From Myxococcales bacterium (lineage in GTDB: Bacteria > Desulfobacterota_B > Binatia > UBA1149 > SPBQ01), in the NCBI GenBank assembly GCA_004525875.1, contig SPBQ01000167.1, forward strand, positions 1-5,664: a DNA stretch of 5,664 bases, read 5' to 3'. Shown here piece after piece: positions 1 through 5,664 of the stretch (position 1 is the stretch's first letter; each line of letters starts with the position of its first letter). A program made the translations under genes and the position numbers. The notes under the pieces were generated by a model that saw only the letters and a list, made by a program, of their open reading frames with translations, was not told the origin of the DNA and made no database searches.

Positions 1-222
1 GACGACCAGCAGTACAAGGCGCGCGAGACATTCATCGAGGTGCGCCATCCGCTCGGCTTCGATGAGACGATCTACGGCAAGTACGTCAAGTGCAGCGCCG
101 GAACGCCGGACGTCCAGCCCGGCCCCGTGATCGGCCAGGACAACGAGCACGTGTTCAAGGAGTTGCTCGGCATCGCATCGGACCGTTACGACCGCCTGGT
201 CATCGACGAGATCATCTACTGA
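1..222 (+). CDS. CaiB/BaiF-type (class III) CoA-transferase, C-terminal fragment
   Basis: This is the 3' end of a gene that begins before the window. Frame 1 is open from base 1 to the TGA at 220-222 and gives 73 residues. The order of elements matches the C-terminal tail of class III CoA-transferases: an 'ARETFIEVRHP' stretch (residues 8-18) ending in the family's H-P, then a short glycine-containing loop, a 'K-C-S-x-T-P' element near residues 34-39 (usually K-x-S-x-T-P), a proline-rich 'PGPVIGQDNEHVF' (residues 44-56) equivalent to the usual P-x-L-G-x-H/N-x-x-V, and 'KELLGI' leading into a final helix. These enzymes move CoA between carboxylic acids through an aspartyl-CoA intermediate. That catalytic Asp lies in the missing N-terminal part, so substrate cannot be judged and no symbol is given. 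The gene converges on speA, with a 160-nt gap. The GTG at 40 is an internal valine, not a start. Family assignment is fairly sure; the exact enzyme is unknown. Confidence 0.87.
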   Translation, partial: DDQQYKARETFIEVRHPLGFDETIYGKYVKCSAGTPDVQPGPVIGQDNEHVFKELLGIASDRYDRLVIDEIIY

Positions 223-382
223 ACGCTGGAATGGGCCGAGTTCTCGAGGTGTTCACACGCGCCGTGCTCGCCTCGTACCGTCGAAGAGCACAACGCCAGC
301 GCGGCGTCCGAGCGCGCACCGACTGGCCGCACAGGAAACCGTCGCGCAGCGTGGCTCGGTGGGACGCCGCGTACCGGGCGCG
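223..382. other. Convergent intergenic spacer, no clear terminator
   Basis: This is the gap between two converging stop codons (TGA ending at 222 on plus, TAG at 383-385 on minus). I looked for an intrinsic terminator for either gene. Only weak inverted repeats are visible: GTGCTC at 264-269 with GAGCAC at 286-291 (6-bp stem, 16-nt loop), and ACGCC at 293-297 with GGCGT at 303-307 (5-bp stem, 5-nt loop). Neither is followed by a T-run on either strand. Open frames through here continue out of phase from the CoA-transferase region and resemble no family I know. Termination may be Rho-dependent or occur by transcript collision; that is inference. Confidence 0.5.
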
Positions 383-2416
383 CTAGAAGGGCCCTGCTGC
401 TCGCTTCGCCGTGCTGGGGTTGCCGGCGGCCTGCGTCTTCTCGGCCGCTTGGGAGCGCGAGAGCGCCTGACTCGCGGCCTCGTCGTCCTCGAGATAGGTG
501 TAGCCGTCCAGGCCAGCCTGGTAGTGGCGCATCAGGCGCGCGAAATCTTCGATGCTGAGAGCGTCCTCGCGCATCGCACGCTCGCCGGCTTGTCGCACGC
601 GCTCAACGAGATCGTGGCGGTCGTACTGGACGTAGCGCAAGACTTCAGCGACCGAATCGCCCGTAACGGCGTGGTCGATTCGATATCCTGAATCGTCGAG
701 CCGCACGTGGACGCAGTTCGTGTCGCCGAACAGGTTGTGGAGATCGCCGAGGATCTCCTGGTAGGCACCGACTAGGAACACTGCGAGATAGTAGGGCTCC
801 CCCGGCACGAACGGGTGTAGCTCGACCACGTCCTTGACGTCGTGCAGATCGATGAAACGGTCGATCTTGCCGTCGCTGTCGCAGGTCAGATCGGCGATAA
901 TGCCCCGGCGGGTGGGCTTCTCCTTGAGCCGGTGGATCGGCATCACGGGGAACAATTGCTTCACCGCCCAGTGGTCCGGGACCGACTGGAAGACCGAGAA
1001 GTTGCAGTAGTACGTGTCGGCGAGCGCCCGCTCGATCCCCTCGATGTCATCCGGCACGTACGACAGGTCACGGACGATCTTGAGGATTCGCCGGCAGCAT
1101 GCCCAGAACAGCTCCTCCACACGGGCGCGGCCGTTGAGGTCGAGATAGCCGAGGTTGAACAGCGAGATGGCCTGCTCTTTGAGCTCGAGCGCGTCGTGGA
1201 AAGCTTCCTGGTACGTCTTGCGCGTGATGTCATCGTAGACCGAGCGCAGGCTCCCGACGACGTCGGGCTCTTCCTCTTCGCTCTCGCGCGCCGGGACAGG
1301 AACGTCGCGCAAGGTCTCGCTTACGCCGAGCACGTTGAATACGAGCAGGGCGTGGTGGGCGACGAGGGCACGGCCAGACTCGCTCACGATGTCGGGCTGC
1401 GGAATATCGTCGGCTTCACAAGCGACGCTGAGCGCGTCGATGACGTCGTTCGCGTACTCCTGCATCGAGTAGTTCTTCGAGGAGTGGAAGTTGGTGCGGG
1501 AGCCGTCGTAGTCGACACCCAGGCCGCCGCCGACGTCGATCGTGCCGAGTGGTGCGCCCATGCGGTACAGGGCGGTGTAGATGCGGGAGGCCTCGCGCAG
1601 CGCGTCCTTGATGGCGCGGATGGCCGTGATCTGCGAACCGATGTGGAAGTGCAGGAGCTGCAAGCGGTGCAGCAACCCCTCTTGCTCGAGACGCTCGACC
1701 ACACGCACCAGCTCGTAGGACGTCAGGCCGAACTTCGACTTGTCGCCCGTCGATTCGATCCATTTGCCGGCGCCGCGCGTCGCGAGGCGAGCACGCACGC
1801 CGAGGCGCGGCTCGATGCCGAGGCGGCGAGTCGCGGCGATCACGTCCTCGAGCTCGCCGAATCGGTCGAGGACGATGATTGTGTCGCGGCCGAGCCTGCG
1901 CGCGAGAAGGGCAGTCTCGATGTACTCGGAATCCTTGTAGCCGTTGCAGACGATGAGCCGATCGGGGTCGTCGAGCAGCGCCAGCGCGACGAGGAGCTCG
2001 GGCTTGCTGCCAGCCTCGAGGCCGAAACCAAGTTCCTTGCCCAGGTCGATGAGCTCCTCGACGACGTGTCGTTGCTGGTTGACCTTGATCGGAAATACGC
2101 CGCGGTAACGGCCGGTGTAAGCGAGATCGGCGATGGCCTGGTCGAAGCAGCCGGCCAGCCGGCGGAGCCGGTCGCGCAAGATGTCGGAGAAGCGCATCAG
2201 AAGCGGCGGCTTGAGGCCTCGCTTCTCGAGATCCTCGACCAAGCGCAGCAGGTCGAGCCGTCGCCCGTCAGCCCCGTCGGGCTGGACCTCCACGGTGCAC
2301 TCCGCGCCGATGGCGAAGTAGCCGGCGCTCCATCCGTCAATACTGTAGAGCTCGGAGCTGTCTTTGGTGGTCCAGGCGCGCACAGTTGTTCTCTCTCGAC
2401 GCGGTGGGCCGGCCAT
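383..2416 (-). CDS. speA: Biosynthetic arginine decarboxylase SpeA (PLP-dependent)
   Basis: This enzyme decarboxylates L-arginine to agmatine, the first step of the agmatine route to putrescine and spermidine. The 677-residue product is close to the usual SpeA length (E. coli about 658). Visible elements, in order: an N-terminal 'WSAGYFAI' (29-36) typical of SpeA; 'GVFPIKVNQQ' (106-115), whose Lys111 should carry PLP; 'HFHIGSQ' (256-262); the phosphate-binding glycine loop 'DVGGGLGVDYDG' (294-305); 'SESGRA' (345-350); and 'TCDSDGKID' (511-519), whose Cys512 is the second-subunit active-site cysteine. This is the fold III (alanine racemase-like) decarboxylase family. Residues 643-677 form a polar, Ala-rich tail past the conserved fold. 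ATG 2416 is the most upstream possible start because TAG immediately precedes it in frame; the GGAGGAA upstream is 19 nt away, too far for direct use. GTG at 2383 (codon 12) after a purine-rich GAGAGAGAA is an alternative start. The gene lies downstream of mscK on the same strand. No speB or aguA partner is in view. Confidence 0.96.
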   Translation of the reverse strand: MAGPPRRERTTVRAWTTKDSSELYSIDGWSAGYFAIGAECTVEVQPDGADGRRLDLLRLVEDLEKRGLKPPLLMRFSDILRDRLRRLAGCFDQAIADLAYTGRYRGVFPIKVNQQRHVVEELIDLGKELGFGLEAGSKPELLVALALLDDPDRLIVCNGYKDSEYIETALLARRLGRDTIIVLDRFGELEDVIAATRRLGIEPRLGVRARLATRGAGKWIESTGDKSKFGLTSYELVRVVERLEQEGLLHRLQLLHFHIGSQITAIRAIKDALREASRIYTALYRMGAPLGTIDVGGGLGVDYDGSRTNFHSSKNYSMQEYANDVIDALSVACEADDIPQPDIVSESGRALVAHHALLVFNVLGVSETLRDVPVPARESEEEEPDVVGSLRSVYDDITRKTYQEAFHDALELKEQAISLFNLGYLDLNGRARVEELFWACCRRILKIVRDLSYVPDDIEGIERALADTYYCNFSVFQSVPDHWAVKQLFPVMPIHRLKEKPTRRGIIADLTCDSDGKIDRFIDLHDVKDVVELHPFVPGEPYYLAVFLVGAYQEILGDLHNLFGDTNCVHVRLDDSGYRIDHAVTGDSVAEVLRYVQYDRHDLVERVRQAGERAMREDALSIEDFARLMRHYQAGLDGYTYLEDDEAASQALSRSQAAEKTQAAGNPSTAKRAAGPF

Positions 2417-2421
2417 CTATG

Positions 2422-2601
2422 TCACATTCGTAGCGTTCCTCCAACAGATCGGGAGAATCTGAACGCACGCGTCCGCTCGGCGCCGCAGCCGGCGAGACGG
2501 CGGTCGAGCGCCGCGATGTGATCGGCGACCCGGCCCTTGTCGGCGGCCTCACGGCTGGCGGCGGCGATCTCGTCGAGCAGCCGCCCCCCGGCGACGGTCA
2601 C
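2422..2601 (-). pseudogene. Glutaminase-like N-terminal fragment (59-codon ORF) between mscK and speA
   Basis: A short frame starts at GTG 2601, overlapping the mscK TGA as GTGA, and ends at TGA 2422-2424. Residues 8-32, 'LLDEI...R.....GRVADHIAAL', line up without gaps with the start of glutaminase GlsA, whose E. coli form has a Leu/Ile-rich helix, an Arg, then 'GKVADYIPAL'. Glutaminases continue with 'VDP..FGIAV' and the catalytic serine domain; here neither this frame nor the other two minus-strand frames resembles that continuation, so about 90% of the enzyme (normally near 300 residues) is absent. Third positions are G/C in 43 of codons 1-47 but in only 4 of codons 48-59, so coding character stops near 2461. 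It cannot be an active glutaminase. It may be a deletion remnant, or a small translated ORF that couples mscK to speA. An ATG in the same frame at 2646, inside mscK, is a less likely start. The glutaminase resemblance is by eye. Confidence 0.5.
2436..2442 (-). promoter_or_regulatory. Strong Shine-Dalgarno GGAGGAA ahead of an ATG-TGA start-stop
   Basis: On the minus strand GGAGGAA (2442 to 2436) is the best ribosome-binding match in the mscK-speA junction. It lies 8 nt before ATG 2427-2425, an ideal spacing, but that ATG is followed directly by TGA (2424-2422). The speA ATG at 2416 is 19 nt from it, beyond normal spacing, and in a different frame. A ribosome loaded here could either start and stop at once and then re-initiate 5 nt downstream on speA, or reach the speA start by other means. 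The site therefore probably serves speA indirectly. Confidence 0.5.
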
Positions 2602-5600
2602 CCCACCGTCCCTGCCGGTTTCGGGGGCACCGGCACGGCCCGCCAATCCGCCGGCATCGAGCGCACGTGGATGTCGCGCTGCGGGAACGCGATCTGGATA
2701 CCGGCGTCGCGAAACGCCCTGTCGATCGCGAGGTGCAGGTGGTGGCGGATCGGGACCACGTGAGCGACGTCAGGGCTGAAGGTGCGAAGCTCCAACGATA
2801 GCGAGCTGTCACCGAAGCCCAGGAACAGCGCCTGCGGCGGCGGATCCTTCAACACGTCCTGGTTGTCGGCGGCGACACCTCTAAGTAGCTCCAGCGCACG
2901 TTCGACGTCGGAGCCGTAGGCCACGCCAACCGGGATCTCGACGCGCAGGACACCGTCAGTCAGCGACCAGTTGACGAGCCTGCCGGTCACAAACTCCTTG
3001 TTGGGGACCACCAGCTCCTTGCGATTGAAGCCGGTGATCCACGTCGCGCGAATCCGAATCCGCGTCACCGTGCCGCTGATGTCGCCCACGGTTACCGTAT
3101 CGCCGACACGAATCGGCCTCTCGAACAGGATGATCAGACCCGAGATGAAGTTCGCGAAGATCTCCTGCAAGCCGAATCCGAGGCCCAGGCCGACTGCCGC
3201 GACGAGCCACTGGATGCTCGACCAGCCCACACCGACCGCATCAAAGGCGAGCGTGATGCCTGCCAAGGTAACGGCGTACTTGACGATCGAAGCGCACGCG
3301 TAGCGCTCTCCGGGACCCAGGCGCCGGAGCAGCGACACCTCGAGCAAGCCCGGCAGGTTGCGGGCCGCCGCTGTCGCGCCGGCGACGATGAGCAGAGCCA
3401 GGAACAGATCTGCGAGCGTGATCGCAACGACCTGCCGTTCCGAGGTTAGACGTTCGCCACCGCTGGCGTCCGTCACCGTGACGTTGACCATGTGCGTGGT
3501 GTGCCACAGCTGCACGTCGCGCAGGATGCCGGCGGCGGGCAGCACGTCGGCCCAGATCCCGAAGAGCCCCACGACGATGGCCACTGCCGCGCCGCCCCGC
3601 AGGAGACGGCTGGCCTGGAACTGGGCGACGCGCAGGCCCTCGGCTTCCTCGACCGCTCGGCCCGCGCTACGTGCGGCGCTGGCGACGCGGCGCCCGGCGA
3701 CCAATGCCCAGCGCGCGCACATCGCGTAGACGACCAGCACCGCGAACAGGAAGACGAGCGTGAAGTGTTGGCGTGTGCCGAGCTGGAGCGACGTCCAGTA
3801 GTAACCGCGCAGCGTCCCGACGCCCAAGAGCACGGGTGCGGCGAGGCCCGACACGAGCGCGGCGCGCCGAGCCCACGGCCGCGTCCATAGCGGGCCGACC
3901 CGGGAAAGGATGGCGATCATCGACCCGCGCGGCCCGAGAGCCGCATACGTGAATGCGGTGACGGCGACCAGCGATACCAGGAACGCCAGTCGCCCGAGCG
4001 ACTCCTTCCACAACTCCTCGCCGCGAGCCTCGAATACGAAGATCACGAACGCCGCGGGCACGGTGACGGCCGTCAGCCAGCGCAGGTGGCGCCACAGCCG
4101 GCCGGTGTCGGCGCTCGGCCAGGCGAAGTGGATCTCGGCAATACCGCCGGGTTGCACTACGGCGCGCACGAGGCGCAATGACAGCCACAACAGTGACGAA
4201 GCTAGCAGACCGGCGGCGATCGAACGCGCGTACTGCGCCGCCGCCGGCGATCCGTCGAGCGCCCAGGCCAGATACGTCAGTGAGGCCGGAAGCGCCGATG
4301 AGAGGAGTACGACGAGCACAAGGGCTTCGAGCGTCGGTCCGTAGCGGAAGCACGAAGCGTCGTGCGCCACGGCCCCGAGCGCCGCGATGCGTGCACGCGC
4401 TCGCCCGGCGAACGCGATCGAAGCGGCCAGCAAGGCGAAAACGGCCAGGTTGAGCAGCGGCAGCCGAGCGGCTGCATCGCTCAGCGCCCGCGGCAGCTGG
4501 CGCAGGTAGTAGGGCGCGAACAGCCAGCGGAGCGCTTCGCGGCCCCCGACCAGACGCACGGTGCGAGCCACGTCGCTGCTCGGAACCCACAGAATGCGTT
4601 GGTCGATGTAGCTTAGGAGCTGCTCGGTACGGTCGATCAGCTGCTGTTGCGTCGCGTCGAAGTCGACGAGCTTCTGGAAATACGCCTCGTAGTCGGCGAT
4701 GAGGGCGTCGACGTACACGCGCTGCAGTTCATACAGCTCGCGGAGCAACCCCTCGACTTCGCCGCGTTGATCGGCCGGAACCGAGTCGTCGAGCGCAGCC
4801 AGCGCGCGCTGCACGCCGAGGTCGACACTGGCCATGCTGCGGCGCCGCTGGCGCAGCTCGATCTGCTGGAGCTGGACCGCACCGATGAGCTCGCGCCGCA
4901 TACGGATGAAACGCCGGTACTTGCCCACGTCGACGGCCTCGCCGCGCTGATTGCGCAACAACAGGCCTACCGAGTCGAGCAGGCCGACGGCCTCGATCCG
5001 CTCCGCGATGTTGGTGAATGCGAGATCGACCTCGGCGACCTGCTGCTCGGCGCGCACGAGCTTGCGGCTGATGTCGTCGATCTTCTCCACGAGGCCTTCA
5101 TCGCCGGTGCGCAGCGAGGCCAGGCGCTCGTTCTGCTCCCCGAGCTCACGGACGATGGCGCGGACGGCCGGCGGCACGGCGTCGGCTGCGGCCAGCGAGT
5201 CGCGAGCCGCCCGCACCGCGTCGTCGGCGTCGATGCGCTGCCGCTGCTTGATGGCATCGCGCAGCGCCGCGCTGCGGCCCTCGTAGTGATCGATCCGCAG
5301 CGTGGCGCGGTCGCGGCGCTTGCCCAGCAGCAGTCCACGTGCGTCGTAGCTGGCGAGCTCGCTCTGGTACGTCCGCACCTCGGTCTCGAGCGCCTGACGG
5401 CGCAGCTCCTCGAGCCGGGCTCTGGCATCGACGAGCTCGGCCGAGGCGCCGGCCGGCGGGGGCGAGGAGGCTTCGAGCTTGAGCAGCTTGTCCTTGGCCG
5501 CCGCGAGCAGCTCGGGAATCTTCTTCCTACGCTCGCTGCGGAGGGCGGCCTCGCTGTCTATCTCCGCCGCCTCCTGCCGAGCGAGTGCCAGGTCCTGCTC

Positions 5601-5664
5601 GGCGCCTAGCAGCTCCGCTTCGAGCTCGGTCAGGCTCTCGCTTTCGAAGGCTTCGGCGATAGCC
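2598..5664 (-). CDS. mscK: MscK/KefA-type large mechanosensitive channel, N-terminus missing
   Basis: This is an inner-membrane channel that opens under membrane tension to release ions during hypo-osmotic shock. The frame is open from the right edge (first whole codon at 5663) to TGA 2598-2600: 1021 residues with the start outside. Counting from that codon, residues 1 to about 355 are charged, Leu-rich coiled coil, the periplasmic 'MscS porin' domain. About 11 hydrophobic segments follow (near 402-420, 445-469, 479-503, 526-546, 556-577, 599-622, 633-654, 688-710, 746-768, 788-811, 819-847), the number expected for MscK. The last holds the pore helix 'GLGLGFGLQEIFANFISG'. The MscS beta domain follows (850-900; 'RPIRVGDTVTVG', 'VVPNKEFVTGRLVNWSLTD'), then the 'VGVAYGSDVERA' cytoplasmic domain. 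'ARNLPGLLEV' before the pore is also MscK-like. GTG 5378 is an internal codon, because 95 further codons are open upstream of it. The related MscM/YjeP channel is the main alternative. The stop overlaps the GTG of the following small frame. Confidence 0.92.
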   Translation of the reverse strand, partial: AIAEAFESESLTELEAELLGAEQDLALARQEAAEIDSEAALRSERRKKIPELLAAAKDKLLKLEASSPPPAGASAELVDARARLEELRRQALETEVRTYQSELASYDARGLLLGKRRDRATLRIDHYEGRSAALRDAIKQRQRIDADDAVRAARDSLAAADAVPPAVRAIVRELGEQNERLASLRTGDEGLVEKIDDISRKLVRAEQQVAEVDLAFTNIAERIEAVGLLDSVGLLLRNQRGEAVDVGKYRRFIRMRRELIGAVQLQQIELRQRRRSMASVDLGVQRALAALDDSVPADQRGEVEGLLRELYELQRVYVDALIADYEAYFQKLVDFDATQQQLIDRTEQLLSYIDQRILWVPSSDVARTVRLVGGREALRWLFAPYYLRQLPRALSDAAARLPLLNLAVFALLAASIAFAGRARARIAALGAVAHDASCFRYGPTLEALVLVVLLSSALPASLTYLAWALDGSPAAAQYARSIAAGLLASSLLWLSLRLVRAVVQPGGIAEIHFAWPSADTGRLWRHLRWLTAVTVPAAFVIFVFEARGEELWKESLGRLAFLVSLVAVTAFTYAALGPRGSMIAILSRVGPLWTRPWARRAALVSGLAAPVLLGVGTLRGYYWTSLQLGTRQHFTLVFLFAVLVVYAMCARWALVAGRRVASAARSAGRAVEEAEGLRVAQFQASRLLRGGAAVAIVVGLFGIWADVLPAAGILRDVQLWHTTHMVNVTVTDASGGERLTSERQVVAITLADLFLALLIVAGATAAARNLPGLLEVSLLRRLGPGERYACASIVKYAVTLAGITLAFDAVGVGWSSIQWLVAAVGLGLGFGLQEIFANFISGLIILFERPIRVGDTVTVGDISGTVTRIRIRATWITGFNRKELVVPNKEFVTGRLVNWSLTDGVLRVEIPVGVAYGSDVERALELLRGVAADNQDVLKDPPPQALFLGFGDSSLSLELRTFSPDVAHVVPIRHHLHLAIDRAFRDAGIQIAFPQRDIHVRSMPADWRAVPVPPKPAGTVG

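Noticed and set aside
264..291. Possible hairpin terminator (GTGCTC/GAGCAC) between the converging genes
   Set aside because: The stem is only 6 bp with a 16-nt loop, and no T-run follows on either strand.
90..386. A 98-codon plus-strand frame spanning the CoA-transferase end and the spacer
   Set aside because: It overlaps the recognised CoA-transferase frame in another phase. The product is Arg-rich with no recognisable motif, and nothing suggests translation.
842..2521. A 559-codon open frame on the plus strand opposite speA
   Set aside because: It lies almost wholly antisense to a clearly recognised arginine decarboxylase. Long antisense frames are expected in high-GC genes with strong third-position bias. 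Its product is Val/Asp/Glu/Ala-rich and resembles no family.
2337..2552. A 71-codon minus-strand frame across the speA start
   Set aside because: It overlaps both the glutaminase-like frame and the start of speA in another phase and has no family resemblance. I checked it as a possible frameshifted continuation of glutaminase and found no match.
3667..4590. A 307-codon minus-strand frame inside the channel gene
   Set aside because: It is out of phase with the MscK frame, which shows proper membrane segments over the same stretch. The alternative product is Arg/Ala-rich, typical of a high-GC shadow frame.
4647..5609. A 320-codon plus-strand frame opposite the coiled-coil region of the channel gene
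   Set aside because: It is a shadow of the MscK frame. The minus strand codes a continuous coiled coil here and leads into the recognisable channel domains. The plus-strand product is Leu/Glu/Asp-rich with no motif.

Overview
The window comes from a high-GC bacterial chromosome (roughly 60-65% GC by eye, with codon third positions strongly biased to G/C). The gene content fits a proteobacterium: a class III CoA-transferase, a biosynthetic arginine decarboxylase of the large SpeA type, and a giant MscK/KefA-type mechanosensitive channel. I cannot assign a genus from sequence alone.

Layout. Positions 1-222 (+) hold the last 73 codons of a CaiB/BaiF-type CoA-transferase gene that begins before the window. 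A 160-nt convergent spacer (223-382) follows, with no convincing terminator. Positions 383-2416 (-) hold a complete speA, arginine decarboxylase. Positions 2598-5664 (-) hold the 3' part (1021 codons plus stop) of an mscK-like channel gene whose start lies beyond the right edge. Transcription on the minus strand therefore runs mscK -> speA, converging on the CoA-transferase gene.

The interesting part is the junction between mscK and speA (2417-2601). A 59-codon reading frame starts with GTG overlapping the mscK TGA in a GTGA arrangement. Its residues 8-32 align without gaps to the extreme N-terminus of glutaminase (GlsA), and the similarity then stops. Third-position GC collapses after codon 47, so coding character ends near 2461. 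The frame finishes as ATG-TGA, 8 nt after a strong GGAGGAA Shine-Dalgarno, and the speA ATG lies 5 nt past that TGA. This looks like the stump of a former glutaminase gene, or a small coupled leader ORF, sitting between the channel gene and speA.

Functionally, SpeA makes agmatine from arginine as the first step of putrescine synthesis, and MscK is an inner-membrane channel that opens on hypo-osmotic stress. Whether they are co-regulated is inference from gene order. No phage, insertion sequence, CRISPR, tRNA or rRNA feature is visible, and I see no clear new multi-gene system here.
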